From assembly GCF_003149675.1 (NCBI RefSeq), contig NZ_LWMS01000020.1:62001-126000 (forward strand): DNA of 64,000 bases, given 5' to 3'. A program made the translations under genes and the position numbers. The notes below the pieces were generated by a model, which saw nothing but the letters and a program-made list of their open reading frames with translations, was not told where the DNA came from and ran no database searches. This document shows, piece after piece, positions 27,332-37,646 of this stretch. The first letter of the stretch is position 1. Each line of letters opens with the position of its first letter. This stretch comes from Methanosphaera cuniculi (GTDB lineage: Archaea > Methanobacteriota > Methanobacteria > Methanobacteriales > Methanobacteriaceae).

Positions 27332-28048
27332 ATACCTAATGATTCTCGACATACAATAGAAAGAAAACTAAAAAATTTAGAAAAACAAAGAGAACAAGGT
27401 TTTATAAATGAAGAAGATTATGAAACACTCAGAATAAGATATGAAAGAAAACTAGGAAATAAAGAAGCAGTAACCAAACTTCAAGAAGCAAAAGGATTTG
27501 ATCCAGACAAAATTAAAGAGAAAAAAGCACGAAAAGAAGAATTATATGATGACTTTGTAGATGAATATACAAAGATAGAATCAAAAGATATTTCTGATAA
27601 AAGTGTATTTAGTAAAAGAACTGCACGTAAAATTCTTATCGTAGTTGTAATAATTGCCTTTGCAATAGGACTTGCTGCTGGAGTATCAACACTTAATACT
27701 GTTGAAAAACAACAACAAACCAATATTACAGTAGGAGATTCAGCATTTAGCCCAGATGCAATAGCAAATGCAACTAATCTTACAGCAAATAATACAACAG
27801 CAAATAATACAACTATAGCACAAACAACAAAATCTTCAACATCCACACCAGCTTCAACTGTAAAATCCACAACAAAGAAAAGCTCAAGTTCATCAAAAGC
27901 ATATAGTGGATCATCATCATCAAATAGTGGTAGTAAAAAACCATCAAGTGGAGGTAGTAACTCAGGATCACACTCAAGTGGAAGTAGTAGTTCATCTGGT
28001 AGTGGATCATCAGGTAGTAGTTCATCTAGTGGTGGATCATCAAAATAG
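27332..28048 (+). CDS. Membrane-anchored Ser-rich surface protein with ATA start
   Basis: A 238-codon open frame with no in-frame ATG, GTG or TTG that could serve as a start. The SD GAGGGGGA at 27318-27325 overlaps the pheA stop and lies 6 nt before ATA (27332), giving M(I)-PNDSRHTIERKLKNLEKQ. Residues 1-90 are charged, coiled-coil/SHOCT-like. KILIVVVIIAFAIGLAAGVS is a single transmembrane helix, then a Thr/Asn stretch with N-glycosylation sequons, then a Ser/Gly tail of about 80 residues. The codon pattern and domain logic show it is real. Function unknown; it is followed by another anchored protein. Confidence 0.75.
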   Translation: MPNDSRHTIERKLKNLEKQREQGFINEEDYETLRIRYERKLGNKEAVTKLQEAKGFDPDKIKEKKARKEELYDDFVDEYTKIESKDISDKSVFSKRTARKILIVVVIIAFAIGLAAGVSTLNTVEKQQQTNITVGDSAFSPDAIANATNLTANNTTANNTTIAQTTKSSTSTPASTVKSTTKKSSSSSKAYSGSSSSNSGSKKPSSGGSNSGSHSSGSSSSSGSGSSGSSSSSGGSSK

Positions 28049-28124
28049 AAAAATTTAGCTAAATAGATATAAGATAAAAAAAAACTAAATTAGGAAAAAA
28101 AAAGAAAATATTAGGAGTGAATCA

Positions 28125-28724
28125 ATGAAAAAGAAAAACGTGTTAATGACAATAGTTGGAATAATTATTGTCATACTAGCAGCATTTTTTATCATAGATA
28201 ATCTTGATAGCCTCACAGCATCAGGACAAAGATTTGAAAAAAATGGTATAACATTCCAATACCCAGACTCATGGAGTGAGGCAAACTCAGTAGCAGAAGG
28301 ATCTGTAGGAGCAGTTGCAAATACAGAAAATCCTGGAATATCTGTAGTAATACAACAAGCACCAGCAGCATATGGAAATGATATACAAAACGCTTGTGCA
28401 TATAATGACCAATTTTTAGCTGCAGATGGTAATTATATTAATATAGAAGAAAAAAACAGCAGTATACATAATAACTCTGTTGTAATGCACAGATACATAA
28501 TAAATGAACCAGACGGATCACAAAAAGAACATGTTGCAACATGGATAAAAATGAATGATAGTAAAATCTATGTAATACTATTTTCAACACCAGTAGATCA
28601 ATATGAACAACAAAGAGGAAACTATGATCTAGTAGCTGGAACATTTAAACTAATAAGTGATAAAGAAAGAAATTCAATTTTTAATACAATAGGATCAAAA
28701 ATAAATCAATTCTTAAATAACTAA
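28125..28724 (+). CDS. Membrane-anchored PsbP-like domain protein
   Basis: A 199-aa protein: N-terminal transmembrane helix (residues 5-25), then a PsbP/DUF-like domain (FEKNGITFQYPDSWSEAN ... VVIQQAP ... GTFKLI). This domain is frequent in small Methanobacteriales surface or lipoprotein-like proteins; no enzymatic activity is established. It lies 76 bp after the Ser-rich gene, with SD TAGGAGTGAAT. It resembles the N-terminal domain of the protein at 19953-20717. Confidence 0.65.
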   Translation: MKKKNVLMTIVGIIIVILAAFFIIDNLDSLTASGQRFEKNGITFQYPDSWSEANSVAEGSVGAVANTENPGISVVIQQAPAAYGNDIQNACAYNDQFLAADGNYINIEEKNSSIHNNSVVMHRYIINEPDGSQKEHVATWIKMNDSKIYVILFSTPVDQYEQQRGNYDLVAGTFKLISDKERNSIFNTIGSKINQFLNN

Positions 28725-28773
28725 AGATTTGGATAAATTTGGAAAAAAAACTATTAAGGGAGTAGTTAAAAAA

Positions 28774-29928
28774 ATGAAAATAATACTATGTATTACCGGA
28801 AGTATAGCAGCAGTAGAAGATCTGAAACTTGTACATGCACTTCAAAAGAAAGGATTTGATGTACAATGCTTCATGACACCTGATGCATGTGAACTTATAA
28901 CACCATTATCAATGGAATTTGCAACCAAACATCCTGTAATAACCAAGATAACAGGATATGTAGAACATGTAACAAATGCAAGAGCCGACTTAATACTAGT
29001 AGCACCATCAACAGCAAATACAATAAGTAAATTTGCAAATAAAATAGCTGATACACCAGTAACAACCATGCTATTAACAGCAAGTGGATATAAAACACCA
29101 ATACTATTTGTTCCATCAATGCACATTTCAATGTATAAGGCAGTTGAAGATAAAATAGAACAAATTAAAACTGAACAACCACATGCACAATTTTTAGAAC
29201 CAGTAAATAAAGAAAATAAGGCAAAATTCCCTGCAATAGATGATGTAGTACTTGAATCTGAGAAAATGGTATCAGAAAACAAGCTAAAAGATATGAATGT
29301 TATAGTATCAGCAGGAGCAACATTTGAACCAATAGATGCAATGCGTGGAATAACAAATAGAAGCTCAGGTAAAATGGGACTAGAACTTGCTAAAGAAGCA
29401 TATAGACAAGGTGCAAATGTGACAATTGTATGTGGACAAATGAGTGTAGATGTACCACAACAAATTAAAAAAATAGATGTAGAAACAACATCCCAGATGA
29501 TGCATGTAATAAAAAATATGATAGCTGAATCTGACATCTACATATCAGCTGCTGCAATATCAGACTTTGAAGTAGATCAATATAATGAGGGTAAAATATC
29601 ATCAAATGAAGATGTAACAATAAAATTCCGCAAACTACCAAAAATACTAAAAGAAATTAAACAAATAAAACCATCAATATATGTAGTAGGATTTAAAGCA
29701 GAAGCAGGACTTAGTGAAGATGAACTAATAAAACGTGCAAAAGATCGTATGGAAAAATATCAAACCGATATCATGATAGCAAATGACCTTCTAGTTGAAG
29801 GTGGAGGAGCAGGAAGTGATGATAATGAAGTTTATATTATAGATGAAAATGAAACTACTAAACTCACTTTAGATTCAAAAGAAAATATATCAAAGAAAAT
29901 AATTGAAAAGATATATAAAACCATATAG
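28774..29928 (+). CDS. coaBC: CoaBC: phosphopantothenoylcysteine decarboxylase/synthase
   Basis: A bifunctional coenzyme A enzyme, 384 aa. The N-terminal flavin (CoaC) half has ILCITGSIAAVEDLKL and LVAPSTANTISKFANKIADT. The C-terminal CTP-dependent CoaB half has VIVSAGATFEPIDAMRGITNRSSGKMG and AAAISDF. The expected histidine of CoaC sits in FATKHPVITK. A TTG at 28729 extends the frame, but ATG 28774 with SD AAGGGAG fits better. Confidence 0.93.
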   Translation: MKIILCITGSIAAVEDLKLVHALQKKGFDVQCFMTPDACELITPLSMEFATKHPVITKITGYVEHVTNARADLILVAPSTANTISKFANKIADTPVTTMLLTASGYKTPILFVPSMHISMYKAVEDKIEQIKTEQPHAQFLEPVNKENKAKFPAIDDVVLESEKMVSENKLKDMNVIVSAGATFEPIDAMRGITNRSSGKMGLELAKEAYRQGANVTIVCGQMSVDVPQQIKKIDVETTSQMMHVIKNMIAESDIYISAAAISDFEVDQYNEGKISSNEDVTIKFRKLPKILKEIKQIKPSIYVVGFKAEAGLSEDELIKRAKDRMEKYQTDIMIANDLLVEGGGAGSDDNEVYIIDENETTKLTLDSKENISKKIIEKIYKTI

Positions 29929-29949
29929 ACTAACTCCCATTATTAACTT

Positions 29950-29981
29950 CACCACCCCTCTTAACTCACATCTTTTTTTTT
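29950..29981 (+). terminator. C-rich element plus T9 tract after coaBC
   Basis: CACCACCCCTC (29950-29960) and CTCACATC lead into nine T residues. No hairpin. Confidence 0.5.
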
Positions 29982-30022
29982 AATACAAATTTTTAATAAA
30001 TTTAAAAATTAAACCTATAACT

Positions 30023-31246
30023 ATGAAATGCTATATAACAACAACAAGCTTTGGATTTATAGCTACAAATCATGAAAATAATATTATTGACTATACATTA
30101 TTTGAAGATCAGGTAGAATCAATTGAACAAATAAGTCAAAACAAACTATTACCAGTTGAATTAATCCAAAAACTAGAAAAACAATATGATACAATAATAA
30201 TAGAAACAAACAAGCCACAACAATATGCACAATATAAAACAGTTACATGTGAAACTACAACAAAACAGGGACAATATATTCGTAAACATCTTGATGAAAT
30301 TATAAGTGAAATAACAACACTAAATGATACAAAACAAATAACAGAAGATCTAAATACTACATTTAATCAAGTGACACAGGATAAAATACGAAGTTCAATT
30401 GAATTTAATGATGTTATGATTGTAGAAACAATAAATTCATTAGATGAAATAGATGAAACTATTGGAAAACTCATAGAAAGATTACATGAATGGTGTATGC
30501 CATATCTACCAGAACTTGAAAAACTACATAACCATAAACTATATGCAAAACTAGTAGCTAATGAAACTACTCGTGAAAATATAAAACAAAGCAGTTTACT
30601 TGATAATACCGATATAGAATTATATGATTACAATGATATTACAGTAAAACAATCAGATCTTATAATTATTAAAAGTTTTGCTGAGTCTATATGTTCATTA
30701 TATGATACTAAAGAAACATTAGAAGAATACATTAAAGAAAAAATGATAGAAGTAGCACCAAATCTCTACTCTGTTGCAGGTGCAAATCTTGGAGCAAAAC
30801 TTATTGCACATATTAATGGACTTGAAAATCTTGCTAAACTTCCATCTTCCACAGTACAAATAATGGGAGCTGAAAAAGCAACATTTAGACATCTTAAAAC
30901 TGGTGAAAATCCACCGAAACATGGATTAATCTATCAACATCCTAATCTTCGTGGATCTAATTGGTGGGTACGTGGAAAAATAGCAAGAACAATTGCATCA
31001 AAAATATCAATAGCAGCACGAAAAGATGCTTTTGGAGATAAAATACTTGATCCAACACTAAAAGAAGATATGGAAACAAGAATTGAACAAATACGAAAAG
31101 ATCATCCATTCCCAGAACGAAAAAACAAGAAATCCAAAGATAAGAAAAATAAGAAAAATAAAAAAGAGAAAAAACAACGCAAACAAAAAGGAAAAAAACG
31201 TAAAAGAAACAAGAAAAAACTAAGAAAAGAAGACTATAACTACTAA
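30023..31246 (+). CDS. nop5: Nop5 (Nop56/58-like) C/D RNP core protein
   Basis: A 407-aa scaffold of archaeal box C/D RNPs. It has an N-terminal fibrillarin-binding domain, a central coiled coil, and a C-terminal Nop domain with the signature APNLYSVAGANLGAKLIAHINGLENLAKLPSSTVQIMGAEKA. A ~45-residue Lys/Arg tail follows and probably adds RNA binding. No SD, and a TATA-like run 20-30 nt upstream, suggest a leaderless start. Fibrillarin follows after 24 bp, forming the typical operon. It serves guides such as the tRNA-Trp intron at 61.5 kb. Confidence 0.95.
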   Translation: MKCYITTTSFGFIATNHENNIIDYTLFEDQVESIEQISQNKLLPVELIQKLEKQYDTIIIETNKPQQYAQYKTVTCETTTKQGQYIRKHLDEIISEITTLNDTKQITEDLNTTFNQVTQDKIRSSIEFNDVMIVETINSLDEIDETIGKLIERLHEWCMPYLPELEKLHNHKLYAKLVANETTRENIKQSSLLDNTDIELYDYNDITVKQSDLIIIKSFAESICSLYDTKETLEEYIKEKMIEVAPNLYSVAGANLGAKLIAHINGLENLAKLPSSTVQIMGAEKATFRHLKTGENPPKHGLIYQHPNLRGSNWWVRGKIARTIASKISIAARKDAFGDKILDPTLKEDMETRIEQIRKDHPFPERKNKKSKDKKNKKNKKEKKQRKQKGKKRKRNKKKLRKEDYNY

Positions 31247-31270
31247 AAAAAATGGGAGGATAGATACAGA

Positions 31271-31936
31271 ATGCAAATACAACAAATTGGAGAAAATGTA
31301 TATCAGATAGATAATCAAATTGCAACAGTAAATCTAACACCTACTAAACAAGTATACCAGGAAACATTACTTCAACATGAAGATAAAGAATTTAGACTGT
31401 GGAATCCAAGACGATCAAAACTTGCAGCAGCAATAATAAAAGGACTTAGAACATTTCCTTTTAAAAAAGATTCAAAAGTATTATATCTTGGAGCATCAGC
31501 AGGAACTACACCATCACATATATCAGATATATGTAGTGAAGGACGGATATATTCAGTTGAGTTTTCACCAACAATGATGAGAGAATTTCTTGATGTATCT
31601 AAAAATCGGAAAAATCTAATTCCACTTCTTGAGGATGCTACAAGACCTGAAAATTATCAAAGTTATGTGGAATGTGTTGATGTAATTTATAGTGATGTTG
31701 CACAAGCTCAGCAAACAAAATTATTTATAGATAATTTTAAAATGTTTTCAAAAGAAGATACTGTTGGAATTCTTATGATTAAAGCTCGAAGTATTGATGT
31801 AACACGAAATCCAAATGAAATCTTTAAACAAGAAAAACGACACTTAGAAGAAGAAGGATTAAAGGTTATTGAAGAAATTAAACTAAATCCATATGAAAAG
31901 GATCATATAGCTTTTATATGCAAACAAATGTTCTAA
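31271..31936 (+). CDS. flpA: Fibrillarin-like rRNA/tRNA 2'-O-methyltransferase
   Basis: A 221-aa SAM-dependent methyltransferase of C/D RNPs. Motif I reads LYLGASAGTTPSHISDI, followed by GRIYSVEFSP; the catalytic block includes VIYSDVAQAQQ and ILMIKARSIDVT. It transfers a methyl to the ribose 2'-OH at the nucleotide five positions upstream of box D. SD GGGAGGAT. It is co-transcribed with nop5. Confidence 0.95.
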   Translation: MQIQQIGENVYQIDNQIATVNLTPTKQVYQETLLQHEDKEFRLWNPRRSKLAAAIIKGLRTFPFKKDSKVLYLGASAGTTPSHISDICSEGRIYSVEFSPTMMREFLDVSKNRKNLIPLLEDATRPENYQSYVECVDVIYSDVAQAQQTKLFIDNFKMFSKEDTVGILMIKARSIDVTRNPNEIFKQEKRHLEEEGLKVIEEIKLNPYEKDHIAFICKQMF

Positions 31937-32017
31937 AAAAAATAGATAATATTATTTTCTAAATTAGATGGAAATTTAAGAAGATTTATTTTAGTGTGAA
32001 TCTTCTGATTTTTTTTT

Positions 32018-32036
32018 ACCACCCTCTCTTTTTTTT
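32018..32036 (+). terminator. C-rich element plus T8 tract after fibrillarin
   Basis: ACCACCCTCTC followed by T8, about 80 nt after the stop. Another T9 run lies just before it. Confidence 0.5.
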
Positions 32037-32122
32037 ATTTTTGATAAATTTTAATTTTATAACTTTTTTTTAACTAATCTAAGATAATATTATGTATCTG
32101 AGAAATTTTAAAAAAAATAGTT

Positions 32123-32138
32123 AAAAAGGGAGAGGAGT
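32123..32138 (-). terminator. C-rich element plus T5 tract after the adhesin (minus strand)
   Basis: Read on the minus strand: ACTCCTCTCCCTTTTT, 22-37 nt after the adhesin stop. It faces the fibrillarin terminator. Confidence 0.5.
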
Positions 32139-32159
32139 ATTTTTTTATTCTAGTTTTTT

Positions 32160-34220
32160 TTATATTTTTATTTGTATAACATCTGTTATTGTGTTATAGT
32201 ATGAGTTGTGATATGTTGTTGTTATGTTATGTATTCCTGTTTTATATTTTTCACTTAGTTTGTATGTGAAGTTTGCATATCCATTTGTTATGTTTACTTT
32301 AATTGGTGTTTTATTTTCTGTTATTGTTTCGCCATCGATTTTATATGTTATGAAACCATCATTTACTATTTTATATGGTGTTGTAACTTGTGTGTTTAGT
32401 TTGAGTGTGTTGTTTGTTATTATTGGTGTGTTTTGTTTGGTTTTTATTGTTGCATTACGATTTATGATGTTTAGTTTGAATTGGATATCACATTGTTTGT
32501 ATACTGAGTTTTCTCCTATTCGTATAAGAACATCATATTCACGTTGCTTAAATGTATTTGTTGGTAGTGTTAAATTAATAATTCCATTTTTAATATTTGT
32601 ATTTATTTGAGTTACTCCGTTTATTTTAACACATATTTTATTTGTTCCTTTTATTGGTTTGTTATCTATATCATGTAGTGTAAGTTTTATGTTTGTGTTA
32701 GTTTGTGTAAGTTGTACTATTGGTTCAATTTCAACAGGACTAATTAATCGTTTTGTTAGTGTAAATGTTGTATTGATTCTAAGATTATTAAATTTGTATC
32801 CTCCATTATATACAACTTCTAGTTTGTATGTTATTCCACTCATTGAAAATGGTATGGAGTAATTTAAGAATGCATGATTATTATCTAGATACACATGTAT
32901 ATCATTTCCATTATTATCTTTAAGTGTACATCCATTAATTTTAAATAATACAAATCCATCATTTACCACATGATCATCTATATCTGATACTACTGTATTG
33001 ATAAGAAGATTTCCATATGTGGTTGCATTGTTTGTGGTTGCTATCATATTTACATTACGTTTTATTAATGTAAGTTTATAATTTAATATTTTAGTATTAT
33101 AGAAGTTATTTTCACCTAATATTATGGTTATATTATATGTGGATGGTCTTAGTGTATCTGTTTTTAGGCTAATATGAAGTAATCCATCTGTGATATTACT
33201 ATGTAGATATGTTACTCCATTAATTTTTGCACATATCTTTGTAGTTTTATGAAGCAGTTCTCCTTGTTCATCTTTTATTTGTGCTACTAGTGTATGGTTT
33301 GTGAATGTTTTAATTGTTACATTAGGTAAAATAATATCTGATATATTACGCTTAACTACAGTGATTTTAGTAACTATTGTTGCACTATTATAGAGTGTGT
33401 TTTCATTTGTTATAATTTTTAGAGTATATGTATTTGCACTTAGATTTGCTGTTGGTATAACTGTATTAAGAAGTCCATCTTTAATTGTTGTTGTTGCATA
33501 TACTTTGTTATTTATCTTAATAGTAGCATCTACATCACCTTGTATTATATTTGAATATTTATCTTTAAGTTGTGCTACTATGGTCATATTAGTACATGAT
33601 TTTATTGTAATATTATCCATCATGTCGTATATACTTGCTTTTCTATCATAATTTAGTGTTATATTAGTATTTTCCATTGGTTTAAGATATTCTACGTGTG
33701 ATGTTATCTGGTTTTGATAAATTCCAAAGTATGTATACATATATACCTGGTTTGTTGTTTGATCTTTTGTTACTTCATTATAAGATCCATCTGTCATAAA
33801 GGTTACATTTTCTTCTAAATTAAGTTGTTCATTTATAATTGGTGAGTAGATGTAAAGTTGTGTTTTATTTCCTAATGATCCATAATTTATTGTAATGTTT
33901 GTATCATGTAAAATAAAGTTACATGTTGTATAAATTGTTATGTTACATTGATTGGTACTTTGATATTGTATGTTATTTGTGAAGTTAGAATATGTTATTT
34001 TAATAGATCCATTATTATATATTACTCCTCCCATATTTGCCAGGTTATCTGTGAAATTAGATGTTGTAATTGATACATTTCCACCCATGTTATATATGGT
34101 ACTTCCATTAGTATTTAAATCAGTTTCAGTCATTCCACGACCTTTATTTTGTGTAAATGTAGAATTTAATATGGTTAAATTTGCTTTGTTATTATAGTTA
34201 CATCCACCATTTTTTTGCAC
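32160..34220 (-). pseudogene. Adhesin-like protein, C-terminal portion, separated by frameshift
   Basis: A 686-codon frame that is the natural continuation of the upstream adhesin fragment. Its first ~60 residues repeat the beta-helix pattern (ITTSNFTDNLANMGGVIYNNG). The rest contains about five Ig-like repeats with a common layout (VAQIKDEQG..., KINGVTYLHSNITDGLLHISL, STYNITIILGENNFYN). One repeat contains GFVLFKINGCTLKDNNGND, like the adhesin at the window start. No C-terminal anchor is seen. Its own ATG has no SD, so it is probably expressed only if the homopolymer frameshift is corrected. Confidence 0.75.
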
Positions 34221-35541
34221 TATTAGATATGAAATTTGATCCTTGTATTGTAATGTTTGATCCTATATTATAGTTAACTCCTCCATAAAATGCATAGTTA
34301 TCTTTTAAAGTTGAATTTATTAAGTTTAGTTGTGAATTCATATAATTATAGTTTATACCACCAAAACTTGCATTGTTATTTGTGAAGTTAGAATTTATAA
34401 TATTAACTACACTTCTTTGTGTGTTATAGTTTATTGCACCATTATATGCTGTATTATTATTAAATCTAGAATTTTGAATTACAACATAAGCATTGTAATT
34501 TGATGTTATTGCACCATTTCCTCCATTAGGAGCTTGGTTATTTATAAAGTTACAATTATCTATAAACATATGTGAACGATTATTATATGCAATTGCACCA
34601 TTTTGTGTTTGTTGTGATGTAAAATTGGAATTATAAATAAATGTTTCATTTAAGTTATAGACAATAGCTCCATATTTATCAGCTCGATTACGATTAAAAT
34701 TTGATGTGTTTATCATGGTATTTGCCGTTTTTTCATTATAAATAACACCTCCCATGTTAGCTTTATTGTTTGTAAAGTTTGAGTTTGTTATTTGTAATAT
34801 TGCTTTATTATAAACTACTCCACCAAATTTATATGCTGTGTTAGATAAAGCTGTTGAGTTTGTTATTGTTAGATTTCCACAGTTAAATATTGTTCCATTA
34901 GCAGTAATTGTATTTGTTCCAAGATTTGAATCTGTAATTGTCATATTACCATTATTATATATTATACCATTACTTGTTGCCTGATTTTGGTATAATGATA
35001 TATTTTTTAATGTTACATTTCCATTATTATTTATTGCAGATCCATTTACAGCTTTTGTATATTGTATGTAAAAATTCATTAAATTAAGTGTATATCCACA
35101 TGATACATTAATAAATTGACTTGTTTTTTGACCATTAATTACTACAAGATCTTTACCACCACATATTGTTAAGTTTTTAGCACTACTTGAATCACCCCAA
35201 TTAATTGACTGGTTAATTGTATAATTTCCCTTATTTAATGTTATTGTAGGATTATCACAAGTTTTATTAGTTTTTATTGATTCAATAGTATTATAAAGTT
35301 CTGTATAGTTGTTTACTTCATAATTACTTTGTTTTTTAATAGTTTTATTCACAGATTTAGTATTTAATATATTTGAATTATTATTTCTATCAGTAATTGA
35401 TGTTGTTATATGATTAACATTATTATCAGATAAAACATGTGAGGTATTATCATCTGTTGCTGAAATCACATTAACTGATATTAATAATAAAAATACTATT
35501 AAAGTTGTGAGTAAAAATTTGTTATTTTTATTTCTAAAAAT
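34198..35541 (-). CDS. Adhesin-like protein, N-terminal portion, ATT start and signal peptide
   Basis: A 447-codon frame. The only upstream canonical codon is GTG at 35469, which would cut the signal peptide. The SD GGGAGG lies 8 nt before an in-frame ATT at 35541, giving M(I)-FRNKNNKFLLTTLIVFLLLI and a cleavage-like ISVNVISA: a textbook signal peptide. The mature part is beta-helix with repeats such as NSNFTNNKANMGGVIYN. The frame ends in ...NSAKKWWM because of an A7 run (34210-34216 as T7 on the plus strand); six A residues would join it to the downstream frame in phase. Confidence 0.8.
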   Translation of the reverse strand: MFRNKNNKFLLTTLIVFLLLISVNVISATDDNTSHVLSDNNVNHITTSITDRNNNSNILNTKSVNKTIKKQSNYEVNNYTELYNTIESIKTNKTCDNPTITLNKGNYTINQSINWGDSSSAKNLTICGGKDLVVINGQKTSQFINVSCGYTLNLMNFYIQYTKAVNGSAINNNGNVTLKNISLYQNQATSNGIIYNNGNMTITDSNLGTNTITANGTIFNCGNLTITNSTALSNTAYKFGGVVYNKAILQITNSNFTNNKANMGGVIYNEKTANTMINTSNFNRNRADKYGAIVYNLNETFIYNSNFTSQQTQNGAIAYNNRSHMFIDNCNFINNQAPNGGNGAITSNYNAYVVIQNSRFNNNTAYNGAINYNTQRSVVNIINSNFTNNNASFGGINYNYMNSQLNLINSTLKDNYAFYGGVNYNIGSNITIQGSNFISNSAKKWWM

Positions 35542-37646
35542 ATTTTTTTCCTCCCATAGAATTATAATTAAAAAAAAATGTTTAAAAAAATTAAAAAGTT
35601 TTCTTTTTGATAATTAAGTGTATATTTTTTTAAAAATATAAAACTATAAAAAAAGATTTGATATTACAATAAACTTATAAAATTTATCATATTTAAAAAA
35701 TATCATCAGAAAATAACTAAAAAATAAAATCAAATAATAAAATAAACAGAGTATCTTTTTTAATAATTAATAATTTATATTATCCACATTAATTGTTATA
35801 AAACTAAATTAAGACTATAAATTTAGATTTATTTAAGTTAAAAAAAAATAGATTATTTTATATAAAAGGTGATGAGGAAAATATAAAACTTCTTTATAAT
35901 AAGAAAGTTTTATTTTTAGGTGCTAAGAAAATGGAAAAAAATATCAAATAATACTTCATTAACTTTAAAGACACGTGTTTTTTACCTCTCTTTTTTTTAA
36001 ATATGAACATATAACATCATAAGTTGTAGCATGTTTTTCTTTTTTTTAGAATTTTTTTTCAATTTATACGTGGAGTCATTAATTCTTAATTTTATAGAAG
36101 TGTTAATTATTTTTTATTTTATTTAAAACATACCAATTCCTATTATGTCAAAAAAAATATCAATTTAGAAGTATTCATCCTTTTTTATGAAAAGATATAA
36201 CTTATAGCTATTAGTAATTCTTCATTTTTTTTTATTATTCTTTTTATTTAAAGTATTTAAGAAAAAAACTTTTATGATGTGATACAATATTGCAGTTTTT
36301 CTTTGAAAGTAAACTTAAAGTTATCTTTTTTTGAGAATCTATTTTTTTTTGAGCATCTTTTTTTTACACATGATTTTTTTTAATGATAACATCTACTAAA
36401 CTAACGCTTAAACTCCCTTAATATTAAAAACGATCCTTTTTATCATTTTATTTTTTTCATTTTTTTTGATTATCAGTTTAATTATCTTTTGTATTTTAAT
36501 GGCTAACAATAAGCACACCTTTATTTTATATAATTCCTATAAAATTTGTATTTGGTATAAAAAAAATAATATTATAACAACTAAAGGTGTGATTTTAAAA
36601 TTCTTCTTCCATATAACTTATCTTTCTAATTAAATAAAAAAGATGATTACTTCCTCATTTCTACCATTAGCATTATCTCCAAATAAAAATAAAAAAAGGC
36701 AAGACAACCCTATTTTTTAAGCTAAATTGTACCATTTTAAATATTTTTATTCTCTCCCCTTTTTTTTAAAGAGTTTTTATTTTTTTTTTTCGACCATATT
36801 TTTATTTATACTATTTTTTTTTATGAAATTTAAAAAAAGATATAAATAACTCATCACCTGAAAAAAAAGGTTAACTTTTTTTGTTACAAGAAAAATAATA
36901 CTTTTGAAAAAAATAATCTTCCAATATAAAATATAGAAGACTTATTCAAAAAATTTTCTTGTAGTTCATATATTTTAAAACATATTATATAAACCTTTTC
37001 AAGTAACGTATCATAGAAAATAAGCTCATTTAAGCGTTTAATCTAATGAATTTTTTAAAGAAAAATTTACTAAAAGATTAATCTTATAAAAAGCATGAAA
37101 AAAAGCAATTATGAAAGATCACCATATTCCATAAATACATTTTAAGTACTTAATTTTTTAGAATTATATTAGCTTTATTTAAGTATGTATAATATCTGTA
37201 ATCTATCATGATTATTGACCATCAAGTAGTTTTTTTATTAAATTTTACATACAACTCTATTTTAAATTCCACATAATAACATTTAAAAACATGTGCTATA
37301 TGTGTGTATGTAAATTATAGGAGGTCTAAAAATACCAATTATAACAGTGTTATATTTATTAACAACAAACCAACATCATAAGTAATAATAAAAATTTAAA
37401 CCAACTTCTAAAATCATACTACAACACCTATATAACTATTTTAAAGTATACTCTAACATCAATATTAGTATTATAAAATACCTGAAAAATCATTATATAC
37501 AAACAAATATCCAACATATATAAAAGATATATTTAAATTAAAAATAAAAACAACAAAATAGAATATAAGCAACTACTAATATACTATAAAATCTAAATTA
37601 AAATGAAATAAAATAAAGATTACAAAAAAAGATATGAAAAAAATGG
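35542..37646. other. 2.1-kb gene desert next to the adhesin and methyltransferase
   Basis: No ORF of 60 codons in any frame and no GC-rich RNA. There are scattered ribosome-site-like strings: GGTGATGAGG at 35873-35882 and GGAGGT at 37320-37325. The latter is followed by a 17-codon ATA-initiated frame. Long poly-T and poly-A runs abound. The pattern suits a decayed gene or island region beside a frameshifted adhesin and a frameshifted methyltransferase. Confidence 0.5.
37332..37385 (+). CDS. 17-codon ORF with strong SD and ATA start, doubtful
   Basis: GGAGGT (37320-37325) stands 6 nt before ATA, then PIITVLYLLTTNQHHK and a TAA. The first residues look like a hydrophobic leader. It may be the stump of a lost membrane protein or chance. 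It is listed because SD, spacing and start mimic the gene at 27332. Confidence 0.2.
   Translation: MPIITVLYLLTTNQHHK

Noticed and set aside
35542-37646. CRISPR array, insertion sequence or tRNA in the gene desert
   Set aside because: No regularly spaced direct repeats, no terminal inverted repeats or transposase remnants, no T-arm consensus found by reading both strands.
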